From: Tyto alba
Taxonomy: Eukaryota > Chordata > Aves > Strigiformes > Tytonidae
Assembly (NCBI RefSeq): GCF_018691265.1
Contig: NW_024881321.1
Coordinates: 20,809,698 to 20,873,697, forward strand
Reading direction: 5' to 3'
Length of the DNA stretch: 64,000 bases
Shown piece after piece: positions 35,282 through 47,345 of this stretch. The translations under genes and the position numbers were made by a program. The notes under the pieces are model-generated. The model was not told the DNA's origin. It saw nothing but the letters and a program-made list of their open reading frames with translations, and ran no database searches. The stretch's first letter is position 1. Each line of letters starts with the position of its first letter.

Positions 35282-36354
35282 TGTCGTGGTTTGAGCCTGG
35301 TTGGCAGCCAACCACCACTCAGCCACTCTCTCTCCCTTCTCTTCCAGCAATAAGAAGGGAGAGAGAGCCAGGCTTGGGGTTTGAGATAGGACTGGGATGG
35401 GGAAAAAATCACCCTTTATGGGCACGAGCAAAAGGCAGACTCATTAGGGTAGAAAAAAAAAAGAACATACATTTATTACAGACACTAACATGTAACAGAG
35501 TAGGACGGTGAGAAGCATTGCCACATTTTGAGATCACCTTCCCCCCACCCCTCCCTTCTTCCCAGGCTCAGTTCTGCTCCCAATATCTCTACCTCCTCCC
35601 GCAGAAGCACAGGGGCAGGGAATGGGGGGTGCAGTCAGTGATGCCCCTTCCTCCATCTTCAGTGGGGGTAGCTTCTGGAACTTATGCCCCCTTCTCCATC
35701 GTGGTCCCCCTCTCACAGGACACAGTCCTTCAAAAACTTTCTCCAACATGAGTCCCTCCCACGGGCTGCAGCATTTCCTTACACTGCTCTGGCATGGGAC
35801 ACCAACTTTCTCCAACTGGAGTCCCTCCCATGGGCTTCAGCCCTTCCCGAGCTGCTCCAGCATGGGACACTCCCGCATGCTGCAATCCTCCCTGCACTGA
35901 ACAACAACAGCAGGGGATACCTTTTCCCACAAGACCCCAGCCTTCTTCGGGCACAGCACCTTGATCAAGCAGGTGGAAACCACAGGCCATAAATCAGTAT
36001 CTGCTCCACTGTAGATCTTCATGGGTGGCAGGGGGGGGCTGCCCTGCTGTCTCACCACAGGATACAGAGGGGTCTCTGCTCTGGCACACCTCCCCCCTCC
36101 TTTCTTCCTCCGTTCCTCCACTGACCTTGGTGTTCACACAGCTGTAGAAACTCCTCCTCACAAGTTCCACTGCTTGTCACCATGTCCCTTCTTAAATACG
36201 TTATCACAGAGGCACAGCTGATTGGCTCAGTTTCCAAACAGAGGTGGAGCTGACTTGGAGCTGGGTGAGCTTTGAGAAGCTTCTCACAGGAGGACGCTAC
36301 TATAGCCCCCTCCCCTGCCACCAAAAAAACCCACCACTCACTCAACCCAGGACA
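35282..36354 (-). mobile_element. Long solo ERVL-type LTR (1073 bp), minus strand
   Basis: The plus strand begins TGTCGTGGTTTGAGCC and ends CTCAACCCAGGACA, flanked by a perfect 5-bp duplication ttcac (35277-35281 and 36355-36359). The sense strand has a TATTTAAG promoter-like box just after a GATAACG block (plus-strand complement near 36196). The transcribed part is long, about 900 bp. It contains two copies of a 69-bp unit (AGTCCCTCCCA at 35751 and 35820 on the plus strand) and a sense-strand open frame similar to that at 51274-51711. Unlike the related copy at 50928 it has only one U3 segment. Confidence 0.93.
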
Positions 36355-36359
36355 TTCAC

Positions 36360-39300
36360 TCATTCACGTTCAGGGCTGTAACAGTGAGTTATAACTGAGC
36401 ACTCCTTAGTTGTATAGTCCATATTCTACTTGTATGTAATTTTGATGATACCATTATAAATTATCTCTTTTTTAAACTATTTTTTTTTCTTTATTATAAT
36501 CTGGATATGTACTTTTTATGGTAATTATTATCAAATCCAGTTAACTGGAGTCTTGGTTAAGGCTTTTAGAATGCCTCGGTTATATTGTTCACTGAAGAAG
36601 CACTGTGATGTAATAGTTCTGTATTTATGGTTAAGATTGTGGTTCAATACTGAAGGCGAACAGAGATCATGTTGAAGGCAATTGTTCAGGACTCTAAAAA
36701 AAGATAAAACTGGCCCTATTTATCAGTCTTCTAAAGTCTCCCATCGTGATGCTCTCTAATTTGGTAACTTATATACACATGTGTGTATACACACATATAT
36801 TTATAAATATGTTCTGTTTCAAGAATCCTGAAAAAGAAGTGAAGGTCAGACTTCAAAAACTTGGAGCATTTATTCTAGGGGAAAGTTTCCCTGTCGCTAC
36901 TGAAGTGCTCAGATATTTTATCATTCCATTTCAGTTCAACAGGTTGGATTATAAAACGGTTTGGGCCACATCCTCACTATTTAATTCCACAAACTCTGTA
37001 GTTCTTTTTGAATGTTGATGGGATGTCCCAGATTGTGAGAAAAGGCACTGAAAAAGGCTCCAAAGCATTTTGAAGAGTGTATGTATTAAGTCTTTATTGG
37101 TTCATTAAGGCAGCTGCGTCTCTTAAGATCCAATAATATTGAAGACTAAGTATGCAATTTTATCATAATTCATGCTTTAAACTTCTCTCAGCCTATTTTC
37201 CCTCTTTTTACTGACTGACTTTTTCATCTGGCTATATACATCAGAAGATACCCTGGAAATACAGTATAAGGAATGGAGTCTTACATATCCTTTGGCAACA
37301 CTTAGATCACAGCTATTATTACAGGAGGTTGAAACACATTTTAGAAGTCAACAAAAAAACACCTAAGAGTTTCAAGATAAAATCTTTCCCTGTGAATCTG
37401 CCCTTGCAGCCACCTGCTGCCAGTGCCTGGGCACTTGCACACAGTACAACAAAGATTGCCTGTGTGAATAATATCCAAAATAACGGCTACCAGTATTTAT
37501 GTATGACTATTGGGCTCAACACTGATAAGTGGGTATGTGAACTGAAGATGAAAAAGGAAAATATACTGCTGGTTCTTCTGTCTTGTACATAACATTGGAT
37601 TTTGAGAAATGCTAACACTGGTCATACAGACAGACTTCAAGAAATTAAAAAAAAAAAAAAAAAGTAAAACTAATAAAAATGAGATACTTGGGGATTTATT
37701 AACCATGTTAGTTTCAGTTTTCTAACCCATACTGAGAATAATTGTGTAAATACACATGAAAGACAATTATCATTATGTAAGCAAGTAATAAAGTCTAGGG
37801 GAAAATTTTTAACATTCTGTACTTGACTGTACATTAAAGAAATAAAATTCAGAACTTGGCGACTTTGAAATTCATCATATGAACATTTATGTCCTCTTCT
37901 CAACATTGTGGTTGTTTTTATGTTTTTCTGAAAAGAAAGCTTGAGGAAAAACATACAAGTGATTGCCTGATTAGCTGTGGAAATGTACAGTGGAGGAATA
38001 CAATGTGCTGGTCCAGAGGTGAGTAATACAGATATGATGAAAACACTGTTCCCCAGGGTCCAAATACATTCCTTTGTTTTTTGACACTGCTTCCCTCAGA
38101 CTCTTGTGATCTATATGTTTAATATCTTATGCGGGATATAGTGAAAACAGAATTCCTAAGCCAATGAGTTGTAAGAGTAAGAGGGAAGCAAACAAGAAAT
38201 AATGAATAAAAATTCTACAATAATTGTTTTGTTTCATTTAGTTATATTTTGGTTTTGTTAGATACAAAAAGACATGGATATCCTCCTGAAAACCTAACAG
38301 CTGTAAATTTCACAAGTAACTGAAGAGGGAGAAAAATTACAGAACTTAAAAGTGTCTGTTCTTTAAAAGCTCTGTTTGAAAAAAAAGACCTGTGAGATAT
38401 AAATGTATTGTCATTTGAAAGGGACTTGCCTTGTGTTTGAACTCGAGTGGGGAAAACAGCCTCAGGGTGAAAATTAAATGAGTTTAGCATACCTTTATGA
38501 TGTGTACAAATTAACAAAAAAACATGTTATAGTAACTCAGGACTTCTCAGCCAAATCACATTCCAGTGTTTCTTATGATTTGTTATCCAAAATCATTATT
38601 CCTAAAGTGTTACTCTAGTATATCTTTCTTATAATTATATATATATTTTTTTCAAGACCAGCTAAAGTCAGTGTGCTTTTGATAAAGCAAAAAATAGTAA
38701 GTACATACATGAAGGAAATAAAATGAATGCTAGATAAACAAAAATTTAAGTTATATTTAGAGATGGGGTTATAAATTCTGTTAACGGAATAAGAATTTTC
38801 AAGAGCTCGGATTTTAAATTTATCTCCCAATCACACTTTCCCCTTTACTTTAAGATCATCATAGATTATAATAAGTAAAAATAGTCACAGAATCTGGCTC
38901 TATCTATTTAAATAACTCATTTTTTCTTGTTTTCCAGGTCTCTGAAGTCTGTCCACAAAATCTGTTTTGCTAAAAAGGCTTTTCATAGGGATAATCCAGA
39001 AAAGTTTAACTTTGCTAGAGTAATATCTGCTATGTGAAGAAAATTCTGAGATGCATATATTGTCAGCTTCAGAAATTTATCCATTTTGCTTTAAACTGGT
39101 TGTCATCAAGATTTTTTCTTTTGTTTTAAGCCTAAAACTTAATAGCTCTGTGCTTTCTACCATTTTGCCCAGCAAAACACTCCAAGCACTGTATTGTCTT
39201 CATTACACCTGCATAACACATGACACAGAGCGTTCTAGTTGATAGTGTCTGTTCTACTGCCTTTACAGCACCTTCAACAGTGTGTCTTTAACACTTGTCA

Positions 39301-40554
39301 TGTACATGTCTACCACATTTATTCTATTATTCCTCTACACAGATGTGCATTAGCTAGGGACTGACCTACAATATCCCCTCAGTAGCCAAATACAAAGTTT
39401 GGAGCCATGCACTTCTGACAGCTCTCTTCTCCAATTCTAATGTCTTCATCCTGTCTGTAGGCTTTAAAGTTGTTCTCCTTCTTGCCCTTGGTTCCAGGGC
39501 TACCTCAGCCTAACCATCTGATTACCAGTATCTCTCAGTACCTCTTACAAATGTCACCTCATTTCCACAGAAGAGACCTGATGTTCACAAACACACTGCT
39601 TTCAAAAGGAAGGGATTACATGGCCCTAGTCTGACTTCTGAGCAATAGGATCAGAGTTGGCATCAAGCCAGATTGAGCATCATTATAAACAAGTATTCTG
39701 TCTGTGCAACAAGGTTTATGAAAAAGGCATAAGGTTGATGCCTACATAGGTGGGATTAAATCAAGAATAATTTGAGGCTTCAGAGGAAAAGATAAAAGGG
39801 ATAAAGTGAGCAACATATAGTCAGGAACAAAAGAAAAGTCTCAAAGGGAGATGTACAAACAAACTTTAATTATCTGGTGTTTCCTATGGGCTAAGACCTA
39901 GTACCTGTGCTGTTACATGAACTTAGTTTTACATCTGTGGATATCCAAGTTCACAGGAAAACATCAGACTTACACTGCAGGGATAGTTATCCCTCATTAA
40001 TACTAGCTATGTTAAACAATGTCTTAGGAAAAGGTCTTGTGATCTATTTTGCACCAGGAGGTGTTGGTTCATCATTATCCCAGTAGAAAGGCACTTAGAC
40101 TTTGTAAAGTATCATTGAAAATGTTATTTATTAGATCTAACAATCGGCAGTAGTACAGGTAGTCTTATTTTCCTTTAGATGCTGGAAGCCTGAGAACTGT
40201 AGCATCAAACAGTACTCCTTGTGCAGCGCAGCATGCCAAACCCACTCATAGCAGAGATTCTCCCCTTTCAGTCATTTGAGCTATGATAGGATTTTCTTAC
40301 AAGGAAACAACTCTTTTATCATCTCTACAGTCAAAACAGAAATAATGTTCCCATGAGAACTTCTTGCTGCACTGCTACATAACAGCAAGGCCATTCAGGT
40401 GGCATAATTGCTGGTACCAGGTGGGACCTCCCTGCAGATTCCTCTGTGGCAATGAGCTAGCTGAGTTTATCCTGTAGCAAAGAGGATCTGTGTTGCACAG
40501 CACAGAGTGGAAGACCATGTTGTATATGCAGCACAGCACAGCATGGGCCTATTC
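36360..40554. other. Unassigned DNA, no gene seen
   Basis: No gene or element recognised. The part from about 39300 to 40550 is somewhat less AT-rich but contains no identifiable element. Open frames of 60-95 codons here show no domain features. Confidence 0.5.
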
Positions 40555-41089
40555 TGTTGGAGAATGGCTCAGAGACAAGGGTCCTGAGCCCACCGAGCAA
40601 TTGTATGATCAGAGCCTGCTCTAGCTGCTGATGCTGAGCCTCACTAGGGTTTGCCTGCAGCTGCTCGCAGCTGCTGATACAGGAGGAATGTCAAGGACGC
40701 TTCAGCCCTGCGTACCGTGGTGTGTCGAAAACAGGTTAAGGGGAATTAGGAATAGTGGTCTGAGAAACCTAGTGTTATGATAACGGTGGTCTGAGAAACA
40801 TTGTGTTACGGTACTGTCATGTATCGAAAACAAGTCAAGAGGAATTAGAAATAGTAGCATGAGAAACTTAGTGTTATGAGATGCTTGTGCTGTAAGCTAA
40901 CTGCAAGTAGGTGGACCGGGCGAATACGACCTTTAGAGCTTAAGCCAATCAGCTAGTGACTAGTAGGCATAATAATTATCATTGTCTGTATAAATATATG
41001 TACCCAGGACCAATAAAGAGACATGTTGATTGATGCTCTATCTCCCACACTGAACCCGTCTCGGCGTGTCGTTCGTCCGCGGCTCCGCA
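40555..41089 (+). mobile_element. Solo LTR of the class II family, plus strand (535 bp)
   Basis: Starts TGTTGGAGAATGG and ends GGCTCCGCA, the same family as the provirus LTRs but in opposite orientation. Flanks are ctattc (40549-40554) and ctagtc (41090-41095), a 6-bp duplication with one mismatch. It differs from the other copies at more positions, for example AATAAAGAGACATG instead of AATAAACACACACG after the poly(A) signal, so it is probably older. A short open frame running from it into the flank is incidental. Confidence 0.94.
40989..41017 (+). promoter_or_regulatory. TATA box and poly(A) signal of the solo LTR
   Basis: TATAAATA at 40989-40996 and AATAAA at 41012-41017. If active, transcription would run rightwards into the flank. 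Confidence 0.7.
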
Positions 41090-41095
41090 CTAGTC

Positions 41096-42067
41096 CTGCT
41101 CAGGTTAACTGTACTGGGCATCCCTGACTCCTCGACATACAATCAGGATCATTATAAGATCAAGGGAAAGCAAAGTTCTGAGAACACCTTGAAAGTAGGT
41201 CTCCATTTGTTGCTGTTAATGAAGGTAAAAGATGGATGTGAAAGAAAGAGGGGAATTTCTGTTGGTTCATCCTTGTCTTCAAACGACAGTTTGACTTCTA
41301 AACATCCAGAACATGTTTGTTGCAAATTTCAGGCTGTCAAATTTATCAGACTAGCATCTGCTGCTAGGCACTATTTGATTTGAAATCCGTAAGTTAAAAT
41401 CAGATTGTTCAAACACTGTTATTTTGGCCAGAAAGGCAACTGATATCTGATTTGTCAACCCAACTCAGTTAAATATTGTGTCAAAATAAATCTTGAGATG
41501 ATTTGCTCCTACAAAATGTATTTTGATTTGTTTTTAGTAAGAAGATAACCTCTTCTATTGGCCACTTGACTCTAGTCTTGCAATTACAAATTTAGCTGTT
41601 ATTGGGAGAACTAAAACATATAATTTGCAAATCAATCTTTGAATTACACTTGATTTTAAATAGATTTGGTTGAAAATACATTGCTTGTATGAAGAAACTG
41701 ATGGATTAAAAATTGAAGGTTTCTAGTTAATTAATAGTGGTTAACATTAATGGTGTATATAAAGGTACAATATTTCTGTCAGTTCTTCCCATCATATCCA
41801 TTTTATCTAATCAGGAGTTTATAGATGTAACTTTAGATACAGTAATCATAACTCAGGTTTTCTTTAGGCGATGACATATAGCTGCCATCAAAATTTTAGG
41901 TTCCCTTTGTTTTATATAAGACAGTTATTTTCATCTTGGACAGAGGTTGCACTTTGTTGTATTAGAATACAGTTCATTGAATAACAATTTTCTAATTAGG
42001 CAATTCAATCACTCTCTAGCAGTAACCTGTTCTCTTCATTATTTGTTACTTTACTGATCTTTCTGTT
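41096..42067. other. Unassigned AT-rich DNA
   Basis: No gene or element recognised. Confidence 0.5.
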
Positions 42068-42157
42068 TTCCTGTGAGGAAAGGCTGAGAAAACTGGGACT
42101 ATTCAGACTGGAGAAGACAAGGTTCTTCCAACTCCAACTATTCCATGATTCTGTAAC
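42068..42157 (+). mobile_element. Short CR1 LINE fragment, internally deleted
   Basis: GAGGAAAGGCTGAGAAAACT and CTGGAGAAGACAAGG match the well-known CR1 3' segment. The sequence then jumps to the terminal TTCCAACTCCAACTATTCCATG / ATTCTGTAA tail. About 90 bp remain, with an internal deletion. Confidence 0.8.
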
Positions 42158-42970
42158 TAATGATAAATAGACTTTTAGCATTTCAATTTTACTTCTATTA
42201 TACAATTTGATTTTATTTTATAAATTACATGTATATTTTGGCTTTTCTTATATAGGAGGTTTGCTTCCTCTATGCTCATAGTATTTTGAGCATAATAAAG
42301 GGAGTTTGTGGTTTGATATTGGGTTTTAATCCTGGTACTGTTCCTTGATAGGGTTACGTCAGAACTTTTTTTCTTTTTTCCTCTGTTACTCACACCAGTC
42401 ACTCATCAGCAGTTCCTAAATCTTATGCAACACTGTATCTTCCCTCCAGTCAGGAGTTTTATCTTGTCTACAACAGGCAATTGACCTGCAATTTATATTC
42501 TTTCCTATTTCTTGTGGTCTTCAGATTGTTCTCTGTCTAGTTGATATTATGATTAAATTAGGCAGATTAAATAAGGCATTCCTTGTTGCCAGTTATCATC
42601 AGTTCATTTGTCAACTTATTGATGAAGTATGTTGAGAGACTTTTATGCAATCTGAATAAATTCACCTTGTGCTTATTTTGTAAAGTATATATTTCACTTT
42701 GAACTTCAAAAATTTGGGGGATTCTTAATCTACAAGAATTCCTGCAAAGGTGTTCTACAAAAAGTATCTGTGATTAGTCTTTTGAAAGTGTTTAATGTTA
42801 GTATATAATCCCACACTCTCCTTTGTAGAAAATGATAATTTACAATTCCATCCATAGGATATGAGATGAATGTATTGTTTTTAATATAGGAAATATATAA
42901 CTTCTTATTTTTGACATGCTGTGTTTATTTTTGCTTGTATTTTTGTGGAGTGGCTTGAAGAAAATGGACA
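42158..42970. other. Unassigned AT-rich DNA
   Basis: No gene or element recognised. Confidence 0.5.
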
Positions 42971-42975
42971 TATTA

Positions 42976-43342
42976 TGAGCGATCCAAACTGAGGGGCCTC
43001 ACTGTAACAGCAGGCTGCAGCTGTTGTGAAGGACATATGCAAGGTCAAGGGAGATTAAGAAACTGTGTACATTGCAAAGAGATAAGGAAGTTGGACTGCA
43101 AAAGTAAGAAAACAGGATGTTGAAACAGAATATAGGTGCAGCAGAGCAAGGCGTGTGGACACCACACCGGGACCAATCATAAGAAGGCAGAAGGCACGTG
43201 GACGAGCAGCATTAGCCTATTAGCAATCAAGAAGTAACGCGTGCGCTTTGTGCTAGTGTATAAATTGCTGTGTATCCTTTAATAAAGTGGCATTAACTTG
43301 ATCACATTGATCGTGTATGTTGTGTCTGTGACTTCCGCGTCA
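42976..43342 (+). mobile_element. Solo LTR of a third family (about 367 bp)
   Basis: A compact segment clearly richer in GC and CpG than its flanks. It has TATAAAT at 43259-43265, AATAAA at 43281-43286, and a U5-like tail ending GACTTCCGCGTCA. TG...CA boundaries at 42976 and 43342 give imperfect flanks (tatta/tattt). A perfect 6-bp word, catatt, occurs at 42969-42974 and 43341-43346, so the true insertion edges may be shifted by one or two bases. Length and the close TATA-AATAAA spacing resemble short class I or II avian LTRs. The family is not identified. Confidence 0.75.
43259..43286 (+). promoter_or_regulatory. TATA box and poly(A) signal of the third-family LTR
   Basis: TATAAAT at 43259-43265 and AATAAA at 43281-43286, 15 bp apart. 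A short R region is therefore expected. Confidence 0.7.
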
Positions 43343-43348
43343 TATTTT

Positions 43349-46300
43349 CATCACAGTTTTTATATATTCATCAGAAATATTTCCTGTTCTTCAAAAATTC
43401 AGTATTATGTCATTGAACATCTGACCTTGTTCTTGTATATTTGTTCTCATTCTATAATCTAATAATCTATAATTATAATAGTCACTCCAAAAAGTTTCAC
43501 TGTTCATTATTCCTCTTTCTAGAATACAAAACAAATATTGAAATGCCAATGTCTTGTGGAATGGAAGATTTATTGCAATCAGTTGGATATAATTTTCATA
43601 ATAATTTCTCACTTTTTATATTCTTTCAAATTTCCTTTTTAATTTAAAAACAATAAGAAAAACAAGTTTGAAGTAAAGCCTTTTAAAACAACTAAAACCA
43701 AAATTCCATGGCAGCCACAGGAAGCCTCTGTTGGGGCCTGGAACAGGGCTGCTGTCTACATCATAATCTACAGGTTGAAACAAATGGATACAATATATAT
43801 TATTATGCAAATACTAGATTACTGTAAGTGCGTGTATAATTGTATTTTTTATTTAATATCAAAGCAAGGACAAAAATGCACCGGTAGACATACGGAAATA
43901 ATGCACTAGAAGATACTGAGGGAGTGAGAAAACCCTCTACAAGTTCAATAATTTCAAAGAAAATCTGATTCAAGTGCTTTTTAAAATTTTATCTTTGTTT
44001 AGGACATCTTAATATTTACTACAGCTTAAATTTTACTCTAGACATACTAAGGCATGGAAGTCATAATAGAAACAGATCTGGGATCTTATATAAATATCTC
44101 TATAGGTTGACAGGATATGTCTTAGCTGCTCTAATGTAATAAACAGTCCTGACTAGAAAGCTTGCTGACATCTGATATATATATATATATATATATATGT
44201 TATCCATTTCATATTGAATTTTTGATTGTTATCATCCACTTCAATTATATCAATAACTTTTTGATCATGAGTCTCAAAATTTATGCCATAGAGGTTACAG
44301 AAATAAGATCAAGGAATTAGACTCTTTCTTAATGGTTGCTTCAGATTTTCTCTTCAAAGTGTTTTTGAACTCAATATTCTTCAAAAGTATAGTTAATATT
44401 TTGGAAACAAGAAAACAAACAAACAAACAAAAAACTCCAAATACTTTGCCTCAATAATACTACTAATAATAATTCAGCATCATGATGTAGGAAAGAATTG
44501 CCCTTCTTCAAATTTTACATTACTAAGCTTTATGTTAAATTTAATAGCTATGTTTTTGAAACCTTGCCAAGTATTTGCAATTTAAAATCCAATGTAACAT
44601 ATAAAGTCAACATTTCCTAGTGGTGGTGACTGCTACTGAATTCTGTTCATCAGGAAAACATTTTCCAAAAGGAAAATTTCCAAGTGTCTTGAAGTTAAAG
44701 AAGATTAAAGGAACACTTCATAGTATATTAGAAAAAAGAAACCCTTCCAAGCCTAGGACAACAATGAATATATTAAACCATTAAGTACTGTCAAGGAATA
44801 CTTTTATTTATTTTTTTAGAATTATAATTTTGGAGGGATGCTATATGCATCTCCTACCTTAAGATTGCCCAAGATGCCATTTTCACACTTTCTGAAAGAC
44901 TGTTATGTAACAGTAATGATGTATTAGCAGAAGATATCTTAATTTTATAGAATTCCTATTGCAACTCCATGATGATGGATACGACATTGTTCATTCCCTG
45001 AAGACTGTGATTATCTAAAAATTTTGCTATGTTTTTTTAACTCTCTTATCAATGTAGGTCACTACTGAATACATTTTATAGATGAACAAGCTGGCATACA
45101 GATTAAGGGTTCTCTGAATGTTATATAAACAGTAAAAGCCGACTTGAAGCTAGACTTCTCCTTCTATATACCAGTCCAGGATCGAAACTGATGGAGAACA
45201 AATTACAAATGATGGACAGAGAAGAAACCACTAAAACAGACACATTCTTATCTTACTTCCTGAAATGTCCATGAATGTGAGTGTGCATGTTTAATCAAGA
45301 TGAAATCATGTATGTTTTGTTTTGTATGATGAGTAGTGCCTTGGCATGTGAAAAATACATGTCTAGGCATATGGTGTGAAAGCATCTTATTCATAGTTTG
45401 AATGGCCCACAATAGCTTTCATTAGATGCTTCATATATTATATTCCTTTTGGGTAAAAGTCTGCTACAGACACAAGGTTTACAATGTATTGAATGCTACA
45501 GCTTTTACAGCTATAAATCTATCCTTTGTTTTTCAGATTAATTTCTTACATTTTCTTTGTCTGTATCCCCTTACTTATATAATTGCAATTATAAACATAG
45601 AGGATAGTAAGAAACACCAATATAAAATATCTTACATAATTAAAAATAAAATTATTTTCTGCAGTAATATGCACTATTGACTAGAAAAGTCAATACCACA
45701 ACAGTAAGTGAAAAGCTGAAAAATGCTATGAAATTGCATCAGTATCCTATAAGAAGAGCATTCACGTTTCATGTCAATCATTTTGGCCCTTATGCCCTCT
45801 TAATGGTTGTTCTAAGCTCAAAATTGAAGAGCATAGATAATTGGTTTCAGAAAAAAATGCTTGAATTTGAAAAGAAAGCCTAAAATAGTCTTCAGGTCAG
45901 AGGTATAACATCCTTTATCTTACAAGTAGATCCTATAATCTTACAAAGTTTATACATACAGCTTCAAATAACACATTTTTTTCTATGGCAACTGAAGTTA
46001 CCAAAGTTCTGTAGACAAAAAAGTTTACAGCAACATAAATAAATATTAGAGAATCTAAATCATTTTATAAAGAATGACTCTTTCTCACATATTTTATTAA
46101 TGGATTGTATTGTACTAATTTTGCCATTATTCTTTTTCATTATAACTATCCAATAAATATTCCAATGTTCTAAGAACTGCAGCCTCAGGTTTGTCACAAA
46201 AGAATTTGCAATTTCTTCAGAGTTCAGGACTCATCCAGATTACTTATCCACTACCTTGAACTTTGGACTGTATCTTCAAATACTTGTGATTTCTATTACC

Positions 46301-46837
46301 ATTTATATCAGTGTAAACAACAACACAGCTGCGAAGAAGCAGTAAGTCAAATTCAGTATCTTTCTTTTATCGATGGCAGGTTGTTCTCCCAAATTGTACT
46401 TAAAGATGTACTTTATTCATTAGTATTTGATCTTAAAGAAGTATATTTGACTTCAGTGGACCTTATTGACGTATTCTGTCTGTAGGCTCTGAAATTTACC
46501 CAAACCTGGATGGCAGATTATGCCATTTGAGATCCATTATTCTTGGCTAGTTTATCTTCCTTCTAAAGAAACTAGTTCCCAATTTTATCCCCTTTTCTAA
46601 GCACTCTGGTAAAACTTGTGTATCTTATTCTGATCCTTAAATTTAATTGTCCTAGCAAGCTGGTTTGTATGAACTGCTAAAAAAAGGTGCTCATCAGTGG
46701 TGATTACAGAAATATAGAAGGTAACTCAATTCAGTCTTCTGAAATAAAACTTGCATTTTATTCCTTAGTAGATGTTCTGCACTGGAAGGGGTGCAGGGTT
46801 CTTTCCAGATCTCAGTAAGAAAGACAAAGAGGAAAAA
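43349..46837. other. Unassigned AT-rich DNA
   Basis: No gene or element recognised. An (AT)12 microsatellite lies at 44175-44198. Confidence 0.5.
44175..44198. repeat. (AT)12 microsatellite
   Basis: Twelve perfect AT dinucleotides. Confidence 0.9.
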
Positions 46838-47345
46838 AATATAACATAACTGCTTTAACAATTTTGAAATCGAAATCAGAAGACAAATACAGATGGTGAG
46901 TAAATCTTACACCCCTTCAGATGCTGGGAACTCTACTTTCAAGCAATATTTCATTTTACCCTGGACCCCTGGTAGACATCCACTGCACACTGTGCAGATC
47001 ATATTCATGGAGAGGTTCATCTCCCTTGCTCCCTGCAGTACTGTGGCTCTGTTATAACTATTATACCAAACAAAACTAACCATCTTTTCTTGAAAGGTAG
47101 GAGTGCCATCTCCTTAATGCCCACCAGAGCAGATCTAGCTACACATATCTAGGAGATGTAGCCAGAAAGGTGCATATCCAGAGCCTTCCAGCAAGTTCCC
47201 CTTTATTGTTATGTATCTGGAATTATATAGTGGTCACTCATGCTAACGTACAGGTATTTCACGCCCTAGCACTGGGCCTAAAATTGTTGTTAGGCCTTCC
47301 TCAAGACTACTAACTCCTCAAATACAATGTCTTCCACAAGATTCC
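46838..47345 (-). mobile_element. Ancient LTR-like dispersed repeat, copy B
   Basis: Reverse-complement match to 32968-33465, described there. The TATATAA box is the complement of 47223-47229. The TTGTTAAAGCAGTTATGTTA block is near 46841-46860, where the ATTAAA of copy A reads GTTAAA. Clear divergence between copies indicates an old element. Confidence 0.65.

Noticed and set aside
35282..36360. Several overlapping 66-103-codon frames on both strands
   Set aside because: They lie inside one solo LTR. Only the sense-strand frame shared with 51274-51711 was kept, as a doubtful finding.
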